Assembly (NCBI GenBank): GCA_030065125.1
Contig: JASJDM010000045.1
Span: forward strand, 1-52,708
Direction: 5' to 3'
Length of the DNA: 52,708 nucleotides
Source of the DNA: Lysobacterales bacterium
Lineage (GTDB): Bacteria; Pseudomonadota; Gammaproteobacteria; Xanthomonadales; SZUA-38
Below are positions 16,582-25,431 of this stretch, piece after piece. Positions within the stretch are counted from its first letter, which is position 1. Every line of letters starts with the position of its first letter. The notes beneath the pieces were generated by a model. That model searched no databases. It was not told the DNA's origin and saw nothing but the letters and a program-made list of their open reading frames with translations. The position numbers and the translations under genes were made by a program.

Positions 16582-19500
16582 TCAGCGTAGCCGGCTCAGG
16601 CGGCCCTTGATGAAATCGTTGTCGTTGAGACCGTTGCCAAAACGGTACTCGCCGTAGACCAGGTCAGTACTTTTGCCGGTCTGGTGATTCACCATTTCCA
16701 TGCGGTGGGCACGCCAGATGCCGTTGTAATCCCGGTAGTCCCTCAGGTTCAGCGACTTCAGGAGATCGCCGCGCCGATCATAAAAATCCACCCGGCGAAT
16801 CTGGAATACCTGCTGGTCCACCCAGGCGACTTGACGGGTGTAGCCGGAGTTTTCGTAGCGTGGGAATCGTTCCACCACGTCTGTCGGCACGCCGTCGAGT
16901 TGTTCTTCGCGCAACCACTGGTAGTCATACTTGTTCAATTCAAGGGCGGTAAAGTCCTCAAACGCGAATTCTGATCCCACGAACGGACCGGATTTGTTGG
17001 CCGAGGAGATCCTCTTGACGCGCTTCAATGCGGGCAGGAACAACCATTGGTCGTCCGGATCCAGGATTTTTGCGTGGGAAAGCAGGGCGGTGCCCTCGAT
17101 GTCCCGGGGGCTTTCAAAAACCACCAGGGACCTGTCGCCCAGGGATTCGTCGGGAACTTCCTGGGTGGTGATCTGAAGGGAGCGCCGGGATTCCCTGCCG
17201 GCGGCATTGCGCAGGACCATTTCCAGCTGCACTTCACTGTCCTGGAATCCACGATCGGATCGGTCGGACCGGGCGGCGATCTGGAAGCCCTTGCTGGCCT
17301 CTTCCGACACCTCGCCGGCAACAACGGGCTGGTCAGCAGCGTCAACGACATTCATGGTAAGGGTCGACAGCGACAGACCCAGGGCCAGCATGACTCCGGC
17401 GGCAGTGGCTGGACGGCGGATGGTGGAACTCATGGCAGTATCTCCTGTGGGTTGAGTGTGGCCCTGGCTGCGGTCAAGCAGCAGCAGAAGGGCCGGCAGC
17501 AATAGAAAATCGAGGACCAGCGCCAGCACGATGGCGAGCGAGGTCAGCAAACCCATGTCCGCATTGACTTTGAAACTGGACGCGGTCAGCACGGCAAATC
17601 CGGCGGCAAGAATGATGGTATTGACCATCACCGCGACCCCGACGCTGCGGAACGCATACCGCACGGCCTCTGCCGCCGTTCCGCCGCGTTCCCTCCGGGC
17701 CCGCACGTACTTGGCCAGCAGGTGGACCGTGTCATCGACTATGATGCCCAGCGAGATGGAGGCCACAGTGGCCACCGAGAAGCCAACTTCACCCACCAGC
17801 AGCGCCCAAGCACCAAAAGTGGCCAGGATGGGCAGGCCGTTGGGGACCAGGCTCAGCAGACCCAGGCCAACGCTTCGCAGGGCCAGCATCAGGATCACGG
17901 CGATGGCGCCCACCGCGGCGGCGGTGCCCGCGACCATGTCAGCAACGTTGCGTTCGGCGATGTAGGTGAACATCACGCTGGCGCTGGTGGGTCGCGACTG
18001 CATCCAGTCCGGCAGATTGCGCTGCATCCAGGCCTCGGTGTCATTGAGAAATTGCTTGGTCTGGATGGAATTCACATCCGACAGGGTTGCTGTCACCCGG
18101 GATGCCGATTTTTCGATGTTGATCCGGTCGTTCAGGTCCAGCCCGTAGGGCAGCGACAGCTCGTACAGCAACAGGTACTGGGCGGCCAGGTCGCGATCGT
18201 CCGGAATTCGATATTTCTGACGGTCATCGCCATGCAGGTTCATGTTCAGGCGCTTCATGATGTCCGTCAGCGAGTACACGTGGGTGACTTCAGGGCGCTC
18301 GCGCAGGTATTCCGTGAACAGCTCCAGCTGCGCCAGGTAATCAGGGTCGCTGACGCCGCCCTGTCCCTGGGCCGGAACCGAGTACTCGATGGGGTAGATA
18401 CCGAAATAGTTTACGGATCGGTCAGTGTCCTGCCGGAATTCGACTCGTTGGTCGAAGTAGCGCGTCCACTGGTCATTCAGTTCCAGGGTGGGGATAAAGG
18501 CCACCAGACCAAGAGCCGCCGCGCCGGTGACCGTGAGGATGACCCTTGGTCTGGCCACCACCCGGTCAGCCAGCCAGGCCATGGCGCGTTCGCCCAGGGC
18601 CTGGCTGTCGCTGGGCTGTTGCTTGAAGGGCAGGGCGCTCATCAGCGCTGGCAGAACGGTGAGTGAAAACAGCCAGGCGGCCGCGATGCCCATGGCGGTA
18701 ATGTTGCCCAGGTGCCAGAAGGGCGGCGCGTCGGAAAAATTCAGCGCGAGGAAGCCAACGATGGTGGTCAGTGAGGTCACCGACACCGGCAGGAAATTCT
18801 GGCGCAAGGACTCTGCAATGGCGTCCAGTTTGCTGTGACCTTCACGCATGGCGGTTCGCAGTGACACCAGGATGTGGATGGAGTCAGCGATGGCCAGGGT
18901 CAGAATGACGATAGGCGCGGCCACGGAGATCGGCGTCAGCTTGATGCCCAGCAGTCCCGCCGCTCCCATTCCTGCGGTGACGGACAGCATGATCACCACC
19001 AGTGTTGCGGCAGTTGCGCTGGCGGACCGAAGGATCAGCAGTGTCAGCAACATGATCAGCCCGAACATGGCGGGCATCAGCGTGCCCATATCCGCGGTAC
19101 CGGTTTCCGCGAAGGCGTTGTTGAGCATGGACACACCGGTCAGCGAGACCCGCAGGCCGGGGAATGACTGCTCCAACTGATCGCGCAGATCCCGGGCGTG
19201 TGACACAGCCTCCGGAACTTCCGACAGGCTCTTTTCGGGGTATTGCAGTATCACGTTGATGCCGGCGACCCGGCCGTCGTCCGTGATCAGCTGGTTTCTG
19301 AGCAGGGGCTCAGCCAGGGCGATGTCCCGTCTGGCCTGTCGCTGGTCCGCTGACAGCGTGGGGGCGTCCCGCACCAGGTCTTCAACCACCAGATCATCGT
19401 CGACGCCAGAGGTGTGCTGGAAATTGGTGAGGGAATCCACCCGGATGGCGTAAGGGATTTTCCACGCCGCTTCGGTCAGCATTTCCACCGCCGTGAGCGT

Positions 19501-19770
19501 GTCCGTGGAAAACACCTGTCCATCCGCCGGTTCCAGCACAAACAGGAAATTGTCGTTCTTGGTGTAGGTTGACTGGAGTTCCTCGAATGCCACCAGTTCG
19601 GGATTGTCGTCGGAAAAGAACACCCGGTAGTTGTTGGCAAACTCCAGGTGCCGGGCACCGCTACCCACGGCCAGGGTGGCCAGGACGGCTGCCAGGATGA
19701 TCCACCACCTGCGAGCGATGACGGTTCGCGCCAGGCCCACGGCAAACAGATCCAGGCGGTTAGATTTCAT
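16582..19770 (-). CDS. MMPL/RND exporter fused to a LolA-like outer-membrane lipoprotein-sorting domain
   Basis: One frame of 1062 codons joins two usually separate proteins. Residues 1 to ~770 are an MMPL/RND permease: a first helix near residue 20-40, a periplasmic loop with NNYRVFFSDDNPEL, two sets of membrane helices, and a second helix block ending LLLPALLLLLDRSQG. Residues from ~780 are a LolA-like domain with its own signal-peptide-like helix and …WLFLPALKRVKRIS, FEDF and RVDFYDRRGDLLK. The join keeps an AGGAG and an ATG (17433), so the second part can also be made alone. The start chosen is ATG 19770 with AGGAG at 19782-19778; an upstream ATG at 19791 overlaps an operator-like site. 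It sits downstream of a divergent TetR-controlled region and likely moves lipids or lipophilic molecules across the envelope. Confidence 0.85.
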   Translation of the reverse strand: MKSNRLDLFAVGLARTVIARRWWIILAAVLATLAVGSGARHLEFANNYRVFFSDDNPELVAFEELQSTYTKNDNFLFVLEPADGQVFSTDTLTAVEMLTEAAWKIPYAIRVDSLTNFQHTSGVDDDLVVEDLVRDAPTLSADQRQARRDIALAEPLLRNQLITDDGRVAGINVILQYPEKSLSEVPEAVSHARDLRDQLEQSFPGLRVSLTGVSMLNNAFAETGTADMGTLMPAMFGLIMLLTLLILRSASATAATLVVIMLSVTAGMGAAGLLGIKLTPISVAAPIVILTLAIADSIHILVSLRTAMREGHSKLDAIAESLRQNFLPVSVTSLTTIVGFLALNFSDAPPFWHLGNITAMGIAAAWLFSLTVLPALMSALPFKQQPSDSQALGERAMAWLADRVVARPRVILTVTGAAALGLVAFIPTLELNDQWTRYFDQRVEFRQDTDRSVNYFGIYPIEYSVPAQGQGGVSDPDYLAQLELFTEYLRERPEVTHVYSLTDIMKRLNMNLHGDDRQKYRIPDDRDLAAQYLLLYELSLPYGLDLNDRINIEKSASRVTATLSDVNSIQTKQFLNDTEAWMQRNLPDWMQSRPTSASVMFTYIAERNVADMVAGTAAAVGAIAVILMLALRSVGLGLLSLVPNGLPILATFGAWALLVGEVGFSVATVASISLGIIVDDTVHLLAKYVRARRERGGTAAEAVRYAFRSVGVAVMVNTIILAAGFAVLTASSFKVNADMGLLTSLAIVLALVLDFLLLPALLLLLDRSQGHTQPTGDTAMSSTIRRPATAAGVMLALGLSLSTLTMNVVDAADQPVVAGEVSEEASKGFQIAARSDRSDRGFQDSEVQLEMVLRNAAGRESRRSLQITTQEVPDESLGDRSLVVFESPRDIEGTALLSHAKILDPDDQWLFLPALKRVKRISSANKSGPFVGSEFAFEDFTALELNKYDYQWLREEQLDGVPTDVVERFPRYENSGYTRQVAWVDQQVFQIRRVDFYDRRGDLLKSLNLRDYRDYNGIWRAHRMEMVNHQTGKSTDLVYGEYRFGNGLNDNDFIKGRLSRLR
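17431..17446 (-). promoter_or_regulatory. Internal ribosome binding site and start within the fused exporter gene
   Basis: On the minus strand AGGAG (17446-17442) stands 8 bases before ATG (17433-17431), which opens a 283-residue LolA-like product with a hydrophobic N-terminal helix. This is what a separate downstream gene would look like, yet no stop codon separates it from the exporter frame. Confidence 0.7.
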
Positions 19771-19794
19771 AACATAACTCCTCGCTACCATTTA

Positions 19795-19808
19795 TTACCG
19801 ATCGGTCA
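19795..19808. promoter_or_regulatory. TetR-type operator near the exporter start
   Basis: The sequence TTACCGATCGGTCA contains the perfect palindrome ACCGATCGGT. It lies 25 bases upstream of the exporter ATG at 19770. Two similar sites occur at 19849-19862 and 20495-20508, both flanking the tetR gene. Confidence 0.7.
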
Positions 19809-19848
19809 AAAACAAGCCCAAGAAAAACTGAGCGCCTTTTTCTATTCA

Positions 19849-19862
19849 TGACCAAACGGTCA
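19849..19862. promoter_or_regulatory. TetR-type operator downstream of tetR
   Basis: TGACCAAACGGTCA has inverted arms TGACC and GGTCA, and it shares the ACC....GGTCA frame of the two other sites. It lies in the 114-base gap between the end of the tetR gene and the exporter start, close to where the exporter promoter should be. Confidence 0.7.
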
Positions 19863-19884
19863 AAAAAATCCCAAATTTTTTTCT

Positions 19885-20472
19885 TCACGTCACCATCTCC
19901 AATTGAGCATCCAGCAGCTGGTGTGCTTCCGGCTTGGTCAGGGGGCCTTTCAGCTGGGCGGCCAGACCGGACATGAAGGTCATCATCATCATGGTGATGA
20001 GCTCCGCCGGCCGCGATCTGGAGACCTGACCCGCATCCTGGGCCTGTCGTACGACTTCGACCATGGACTCGCGGGTACGGGTCATGAAGCTCTCCAGCAG
20101 CTGCCTCACTTCGGGGTCATGTGGATTGAGTTCCACCAGGGCATTGAGCGCCATGCACCCCCTGGGGCAGGCCGCATCATCGTCCGCAATTTCCAGCATG
20201 GTGTGCAGCACCGAGCGAATCCCATCCAGCGGAGAATCCGCTGCTTTCAGGGCTTCATTTTTCTGGGCCAGCATGCCGTCCAGGTATGCCTTCAACGCCG
20301 CTATGAACAGCTGGTGCTTATTGCCGAAGGCCTGGTAGATGCTGCCCTTGTGCAGACCGGTAGCTTCCACCAGGTCCGCCATGGAGGTGGACTCGTATCC
20401 GTGGGCCCAAAAGGACTGCATGGCACGATCCAGTACGTCGCGTTCATCGAATTGTCGGGGTCTGCCAACCAT
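19885..20472 (-). CDS. TetR/AcrR family transcriptional regulator
   Basis: This 195-residue protein has an N-terminal helix-turn-helix (residues ~10-55) with the family pattern GYESTSMADLVEATGLHKGSIYQAF in its parts STSMADLV and GLHKGSIYQAFGNK. The C-terminal helical domain would bind a ligand; a cysteine in DAACPRGC may matter for sensing, as in NemR/YxaF-like members. The gene is on the same strand as the exporter, 114 bases upstream. Operator-like sites lie on both sides, so it probably represses itself and the exporter genes and lets go when a lipophilic ligand is present. Confidence 0.92.
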   Translation of the reverse strand: MVGRPRQFDERDVLDRAMQSFWAHGYESTSMADLVEATGLHKGSIYQAFGNKHQLFIAALKAYLDGMLAQKNEALKAADSPLDGIRSVLHTMLEIADDDAACPRGCMALNALVELNPHDPEVRQLLESFMTRTRESMVEVVRQAQDAGQVSRSRPAELITMMMMTFMSGLAAQLKGPLTKPEAHQLLDAQLEMVT

Positions 20473-20494
20473 GGCGAGCGATATTACCTATTTA

Positions 20495-20508
20495 TTACCA
20501 ATCGGTCA
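20495..20508. promoter_or_regulatory. TetR-type operator upstream of tetR
   Basis: TTACCAATCGGTCA lies 22 bases upstream of the tetR start, within an AT-rich stretch whose flanks TATTTATT and AATAAATA (20488-20514) are mirror images. Position and match to the other two sites suggest autoregulation. It could also affect the divergent gene at 20599. Confidence 0.7.
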
Positions 20509-20598
20509 ATAAATAAATTCCCAGAGCTTCCGAGGACGAATTCAACCCCGGTGTCGGGGCGCGGTACCATACAGGGTCGGAATCAGGAGACTCTTGAG

Positions 20599-21117
20599 AT
20601 GTATTTGCGAACTATCGCTGGAGCACTTGCGCTGATTGTGGGGTCGGCGGTAACCGGGGCTGCCGAGTTACGGACCGAGCACACCTACGGCTTGTCCGAA
20701 GGAGAAGCGCGTCCCCAGGCCACCCTGGAAGACGCGGCCTTTCTGGCCGGTTCCTGGACCGGCACCGCCTTCGGCAAGCAGTTCGAGACTGTGTGGAACC
20801 CGCCCTCTCAGGGCTCTATGGTCGGATTGTTCAAATTGTTCGATGACCAGGGTGTTTCCTTCTACGAGATTCTGCTGCTGACGGTGGACGAAGAAGGCGC
20901 TCTCAGCCTGAAGGTCAAGCACTTCACTCCGGACTTCATCGCCTGGGAAGAAAAGGAGGACTTCATCAACTTCCGGCTGGTGAAGCTTTCCGAGGATGAA
21001 TTGCATTTCTCGGGCCTCAGCTTTTACCGCCGCGGAGATGACCGGATGGACGGCTACATCGTCATGCGCAACGGTGACCAGTTATCCGAACAGCACCTGG
21101 TGTATCGCCGGCGGTGA
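20599..21117 (+). CDS. DUF6265 family secreted protein
   Basis: This 172-residue protein has a signal peptide (about residues 1-22, ending VTGAA) and a domain that begins FLAGSWTGTAFGKQFETVW and continues GSMVGLFKL…FYEILLL…LKVKHF. This matches the DUF6265 pattern, a lipocalin-like barrel of unknown function found in the envelope. The start is chosen at ATG 20599 with AGGAGA at 20585-20590; longer in-frame extensions upstream are antisense to tetR. The next gene starts at GTG 21114, overlapping its stop, so the two are coupled. It is divergent from tetR and may respond to it. Confidence 0.85.
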   Translation: MYLRTIAGALALIVGSAVTGAAELRTEHTYGLSEGEARPQATLEDAAFLAGSWTGTAFGKQFETVWNPPSQGSMVGLFKLFDDQGVSFYEILLLTVDEEGALSLKVKHFTPDFIAWEEKEDFINFRLVKLSEDELHFSGLSFYRRGDDRMDGYIVMRNGDQLSEQHLVYRRR

Positions 21118-21878
21118 TAGCGGCGGACGATAAGATCCGTCTGGCGCCAAGTACAGGCAGCCGGGACGTTGCGTGGTTGTTACTCCTGTTCTTCTCATTG
21201 CTGCTGACAGGGGCTGCCGCCTCTGCCAGGGATGCAGCGGGAGAACAGCTGCTGGACGAGATGCTTGGCGCCATCGGCGGACGCCAGGCCTGGGCGGGAT
21301 TACGCAACACCGTCAACGGCTCCCAGCAAAACCGGGCCCAGGAACCCACCGTGGTATACGCCGTCATCAGCATGGATTTCGAGAAACCGAGATTTCGGAT
21401 CGAGACCACGGGGCCGGACCTGATGCTGATCCGCGTGATCGACGGCGAGGACAGCTGGCGGTTGAATCGCCAGGGCGTGATCGAGGACCTTCCCGCTGAC
21501 CGACTTAGGGACGACCTGCAGTGGTACGCGGCGCACCTCTACCGCAGCATTCATCGTCTGGCTGCCCGGGACCCGGCGCTATCCCCAAGATCAGCCGGAG
21601 CCAGGCGGCTCGAGGTATTTGAAGGACAGCAGCGTTTGCTGTGGTTCACGCTGGATGCCAAGGGCGAACCCTACCTGTTCGGGGTGCGGGACAGCGACTC
21701 GGGCAGCCTGCTGGGGCCGTGGGATTTTGTCGAGCAGGGCATTCATCACCCACGCTGGGTGTCCAGCCCGGACGGCACCTGGCGGGCTGCGGTGAAGGCC
21801 CTCAGTGTCAACGTTCCGCTGCACGACGCGACTTTCCAGCGCCCCGCGGTCGCCGACGGAACGCCGCGCTCGGATTAA
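21114..21878 (+). CDS. Hypothetical envelope protein
   Basis: This 254-residue protein has a hydrophobic segment at residues ~19-36 (WLLLLFFSLLLTGAAASA) acting as a signal or anchor. After it comes EQLLDEMLGAIGGRQAWAGL, a pattern seen at the start of many LolA-like or outer-membrane sorting proteins, and then beta-rich sequence. No precise family is recognised. The GTG start overlaps the stop of the DUF6265 gene (GTGATA), so the two are probably translated together. A role in envelope maintenance beside the exporter locus is a guess from context. Confidence 0.7.
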   Translation: MIAADDKIRLAPSTGSRDVAWLLLLFFSLLLTGAAASARDAAGEQLLDEMLGAIGGRQAWAGLRNTVNGSQQNRAQEPTVVYAVISMDFEKPRFRIETTGPDLMLIRVIDGEDSWRLNRQGVIEDLPADRLRDDLQWYAAHLYRSIHRLAARDPALSPRSAGARRLEVFEGQQRLLWFTLDAKGEPYLFGVRDSDSGSLLGPWDFVEQGIHHPRWVSSPDGTWRAAVKALSVNVPLHDATFQRPAVADGTPRSD

Positions 21879-22015
21879 CTGGATCGAAACCCGGGAGCTC
21901 AGCACATGGCTGCCTGGATTGATCGACTGTCAATCATGACAGACCCTGGTGCACTGCGGTTTTCAAACTGATCAGGAACGGCGAAAATCCGCTGGGTACC
22001 TGGAGACCTGTTGTC

Positions 22016-23632
22016 TTGAACAGCTACGACGCCATTGTCATCGGGGCAGGCCACAATGGCCTGACCAACGCCGCTTTTCTGGCCAAGGCCGGCCTGAAAG
22101 TGGTGGTGCTGGAAAAGAACGACTACATCGGCGGCGCGGCGGTCAGCCGGGAACTGCACAAGGACTGGATCTACTCCAATTGTTCCTATGTTTGCAGCCT
22201 GCTGCGGCCGGAGATCTTCCAGGCCTTGGACCTGGCCCGTCACGGGCTGCAGGTCACCCCCTACGGCGGCAGCGTCACGTTCATGCGCAACGGCGACTAC
22301 CTGGGCAGCTACTGGGATCACGAGGTGGCCCACCGGGAGATGGCCCGGCATTCGCGCCACGACGCGGATGCGTACCAGCGATTTGCCGCGGAAACCATGC
22401 GCCAGACCCGGTTTATCCGGGATTTCCTGCTGAGAACCCCGCCCGACCCGACCTCGTTTCGCTACCGGGACATCAAGGAACTGCTCGCCATTGGACGCAG
22501 GGTGCTGGAAATGGACGAGGAGGCCATTTACGACACCCTGCGATTCTGGACCATGAGCATCGGCGATTACCTGGACGAGTTTTTCGAATGTGACGTGATC
22601 AAGGCCTCCCTGGCCGGCAGCGGCATCATCGGCACGGCCCTTGGGCCATACTCTCCCGGAAGTGCCTACGTGCTGTTGCATCACTACATGGGTGAGGTCG
22701 ACGGCAACATCGGCGCCTGGGGCTTCGCCCGGGGCGGCATGGGTGGGGTCAGCAATGCCATCGCCAGTGCGCTGCAGGCCTTTGGCGGCGAAATCCGCAA
22801 AGAGGCCGAGGTCCAACAGATCATTGTGCGCAACGGCAAAGCCGCCGGGGTGGCCCTGGCCAGTGGTGAAGAGGTGAGCGCCCCCATTGTGGTGTCCAAC
22901 CTTGACGTGCGCCGGACATTCCTCAACGTCATGGATGAAAAAGACCTGGATTCGCGCTTCCTGGAGCGGGTGCGAAATTTCCACATTCGCGGGTCTTCGG
23001 GAAAACTCAACATTGCCCTGGACGGCCTGCCCACCTTTCCGGCCCTGCCCAAAGGAAGTTCACTGATGCACAGCGATATGCACTTCATCGACTCGCTGGA
23101 GCGTATCGAGCGGGCCTACGACGACTGGAAAAACAAGACCTGGTCCAGGGATCCCTACGTCGACATGCTGATTCCCACCCTGACCGACCCCACCATGGCG
23201 CCGCCAGGCAAACATTTCATGAGCTGCTTCGTGCAGTACTGCCCGCCGGAACTGGATACGGGTGAGTGGACCGACCAGGACCGTGACGCCTTCGGTAAGA
23301 CAGTCATCGACCAGATCAGCGAGTACAGCCCGGATTTCAAGGACCTGATCCTGCACGTGGAGATCCGCACGCCGCGGGAACTGGAGCAGGAAATCGGCCT
23401 CACCGAGGGCAATATCTTCCAGGGTGAGCTGACCATGGACCAGCTGATGTTCAACCGGCCCATCCCGGGATTTGCCCAGTACCGGGCGCCGGTCAAGGGC
23501 CTGTACATGTGCAGCTCCAGCACCCACCCGGGAGGCGGCGTGATGGCAGCCCCTGGCGCAAACGCGGCCCGGGAGATCCTGGCCGACCTGAAGCGGCCCA
23601 ACACGGTTCCGGAGAACTTCGGCGATGATTAG
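22016..23632 (+). CDS. FAD-dependent oxidoreductase of the phytoene desaturase/PYROXD2 type (first copy)
   Basis: This 538-residue protein has an N-terminal dinucleotide fold (DAIVIGAGHNGLTNAAFLA, residues 5-23) followed by EKNDYIGGAAV. The C-terminal FAD motif reads CSSSTHPGGGVMAAPGANAA. These are the marks of the COG1233/PYROXD2 group, related to carotenoid desaturases, but the neighbours argue against carotenoid synthesis. The TTG start at 22016 has only weak GGAG upstream. It opens a run of five metabolic genes in one direction and would oxidise or dehydrogenate the pathway substrate or an intermediate. The stop codon TAG (23630-23632) is the outermost triplet of a MITE-like element. Confidence 0.85.
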   Translation: MNSYDAIVIGAGHNGLTNAAFLAKAGLKVVVLEKNDYIGGAAVSRELHKDWIYSNCSYVCSLLRPEIFQALDLARHGLQVTPYGGSVTFMRNGDYLGSYWDHEVAHREMARHSRHDADAYQRFAAETMRQTRFIRDFLLRTPPDPTSFRYRDIKELLAIGRRVLEMDEEAIYDTLRFWTMSIGDYLDEFFECDVIKASLAGSGIIGTALGPYSPGSAYVLLHHYMGEVDGNIGAWGFARGGMGGVSNAIASALQAFGGEIRKEAEVQQIIVRNGKAAGVALASGEEVSAPIVVSNLDVRRTFLNVMDEKDLDSRFLERVRNFHIRGSSGKLNIALDGLPTFPALPKGSSLMHSDMHFIDSLERIERAYDDWKNKTWSRDPYVDMLIPTLTDPTMAPPGKHFMSCFVQYCPPELDTGEWTDQDRDAFGKTVIDQISEYSPDFKDLILHVEIRTPRELEQEIGLTEGNIFQGELTMDQLMFNRPIPGFAQYRAPVKGLYMCSSSTHPGGGVMAAPGANAAREILADLKRPNTVPENFGDD

Positions 23633-23878
23633 CCTGCATAATTCACCAGTTCCGCTGCGGGATTGTTTTATTGTTGAGCTAAATCAAGAGTATCGAGCGG
23701 GATTTGAATTGGGCTGGAAAGACCGGAATGTGACGCTGCCGGTTTGTCGCCTGACATCGCGGCACATTTTGCACGATCCCGCTTTCGCCATAGCGGTGCT
23801 ATGGCTCAAACACGATCGTTCAACCTGCACTCGCGCTATCAACCGACAATTCCGGCAACTGGTGAAATATGCAGGCTA
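23630..23878. mobile_element. MITE-like element with 22-bp terminal inverted repeats
   Basis: The ends are inverted repeats: TAGCCTGCATAATTCACC at 23630-23647 onward matches the reverse complement of the sequence ending at 23878, with 21 of 22 positions identical over 23630-23651 and 23857-23878. The flanks show TAG on both outer sides, a possible short target duplication. The 249-base element has no transposase, and its only open frame (84 codons) has no protein character. Its left end supplies the stop codon of the first oxidoreductase gene. Its right end supplies ATG 23869 of the second. Composition is AT-richer than both neighbours. The family is not identified. Confidence 0.75.
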
Positions 23879-25431
23879 GGCGCATCATTGTCATCGGAGC
23901 CGGCCACAACGGTTTGACCTGCGCAGCTTACCTTGCCAGGGGCGGATACGATGTCGTTGTGGTGGAGGCCTCGGATCACGTGGGCGGCGCCGCGGATACC
24001 CGGGAGTTCGCGGACGGGTTCCGGGTATCCGGCTGCGCCCACTACGTTTACCAGCTCAACCAGCAGGTGGTGCAGGAACTCGGTTTGCAGCAGCACGGGC
24101 TGGAATACAGTGCACGCGACCTGTCGACTATTGCCCTGTCGCCCGGTGAGCAACGCGTCACCATTGGCCCCGGTGGGCTAAGTGGTCCGGTGACTGAGCG
24201 GGACCGGTCGGGTCACCAGGAATTCACCCGGTTGACGGAGCGCTTCGCCGGCCTGTTGTCGCGCTACCTGAACCAGGCGCCGCCGCGCCTTGCCAACGGG
24301 ACCCGCAAGGACCGGCTGACACTGGCCAGGTTGGGCTGGGACATCCGCAGGCTGGGCAGGGACGACATGCGCGAGCTGCTGCGCGTGGGGGCCATCAATA
24401 TCTATGACGTTCTCAACGAGTTTTTTGACAGCGACCTGGTCAAAGGGGCGATCAGCCTGGACGCCGTGCTGGGTACCCACATGGGCCCGCGGTCCCCCAA
24501 CAGTGTGCTGACCTACCTTTACCGTCTCGCCGGCAACGGCGTGCCTCGTCCTGGAGCGCTGGCCTTGCCCCGTGGTGGGATGGGCGGAATAGCCGCCGCA
24601 CTGGAGCGAGCCGCCAGGGCCGCGGGAGTCGAAATCCGCTCCGGTACAGCGGTTGGGCGCATCACCGTCAGCCATGATCGGGTCTCTGGCGTGGAATTGA
24701 CGGACGGCGAAAGGCTGGAAGCAGGACTGGTGGTGTCCAGCGCCGATCCCAGGACCACGGTGTTGTCCTTGCTGGGCGCGCGGCACTGTGAAACCGGCTT
24801 TGTCCGCCGTATCCACAACCTGCGCTGCCGGGGCAACGCCGCCAAACTGCATCTGGCCCTGGACGGGCCGCCGGACTTCCCGGGTGTTGGCGCACCTGAT
24901 CTGCGTCATCGGCTGATTTTTGCACCGGATATGGACTACGCCGAGCGGGCGTTCAATCCCGCCAAGTATGGTGAGTACTCCACCGAGCCGGTGATGGAAA
25001 TCGCATTGCCCAGTATGTCGGACCCAAGCCTTGCTCCGGAGGGGAAACACGTGCTGTCGGCCATTGTGCAATATGCCCCCTACCAGCTGAAAGCCGGCTG
25101 GGACGATGGACAGAAACAGGCCTTCCTGGACGTCGCGTTGGCGACGCTTGCCACCGTGGCGCCGGGCATTCGCGATCAGATCGTCGCCGGCGAACTGCTG
25201 ACGCCGGCGGACATCGAGGCCCGCTACCGCATCAGCGGCGGCCACTGGCATCACGGTGAACTGTCGCTGGATCAGTTCATGTTCGTTCGCCCGGTGCCGG
25301 GGGCGACCCAGTACGCGCTGCCCGTGGACGGGTTGTTCCTGTGCGGCGCCGGGGCCCATCCCGGCGGTGGCATCACCGGTACGCCGGGTCGGATAGCTGC
25401 CCAGGTCATAGTTGAAGGAGGTGCGGCGTGA
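23869..25431 (+). CDS. FAD-dependent oxidoreductase of the phytoene desaturase/PYROXD2 type (second copy)
   Basis: This 520-residue paralogue of the preceding gene has a dinucleotide fold (RIIVIGAGHNGLTCAAYLA), EASDHVGGAAD, a central GGMGGIAAALERAA motif, and C-terminal HWHHGELSLDQFMFVRPVPG and FLCGAGAHPGGGITGTPG. Two neighbouring copies that differ in many positions suggest a heterodimer or two successive steps. Its ATG sits inside the right end of the MITE-like element, and only the residues MQA before the fold come from the element. Its stop overlaps the GTG of the next gene (GTGA), so translation is coupled to the GcvT-like protein. Confidence 0.87.
   Translation: MQARRIIVIGAGHNGLTCAAYLARGGYDVVVVEASDHVGGAADTREFADGFRVSGCAHYVYQLNQQVVQELGLQQHGLEYSARDLSTIALSPGEQRVTIGPGGLSGPVTERDRSGHQEFTRLTERFAGLLSRYLNQAPPRLANGTRKDRLTLARLGWDIRRLGRDDMRELLRVGAINIYDVLNEFFDSDLVKGAISLDAVLGTHMGPRSPNSVLTYLYRLAGNGVPRPGALALPRGGMGGIAAALERAARAAGVEIRSGTAVGRITVSHDRVSGVELTDGERLEAGLVVSSADPRTTVLSLLGARHCETGFVRRIHNLRCRGNAAKLHLALDGPPDFPGVGAPDLRHRLIFAPDMDYAERAFNPAKYGEYSTEPVMEIALPSMSDPSLAPEGKHVLSAIVQYAPYQLKAGWDDGQKQAFLDVALATLATVAPGIRDQIVAGELLTPADIEARYRISGGHWHHGELSLDQFMFVRPVPGATQYALPVDGLFLCGAGAHPGGGITGTPGRIAAQVIVEGGAA

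Noticed and set aside
23625..23879. 84-codon plus-strand frame between the two oxidoreductase genes
   Set aside because: It exactly spans the MITE-like element and the gene ends, with no protein-like pattern; the inverted repeats explain the segment better.
22016..25431. Carotenoid desaturase genes (crtI/crtN) linked to photosynthesis
   Set aside because: The FAD motifs are shared, but the neighbours are folate and Rieske enzymes, no other crt gene is present, and the C-terminal pattern is PYROXD2-like.
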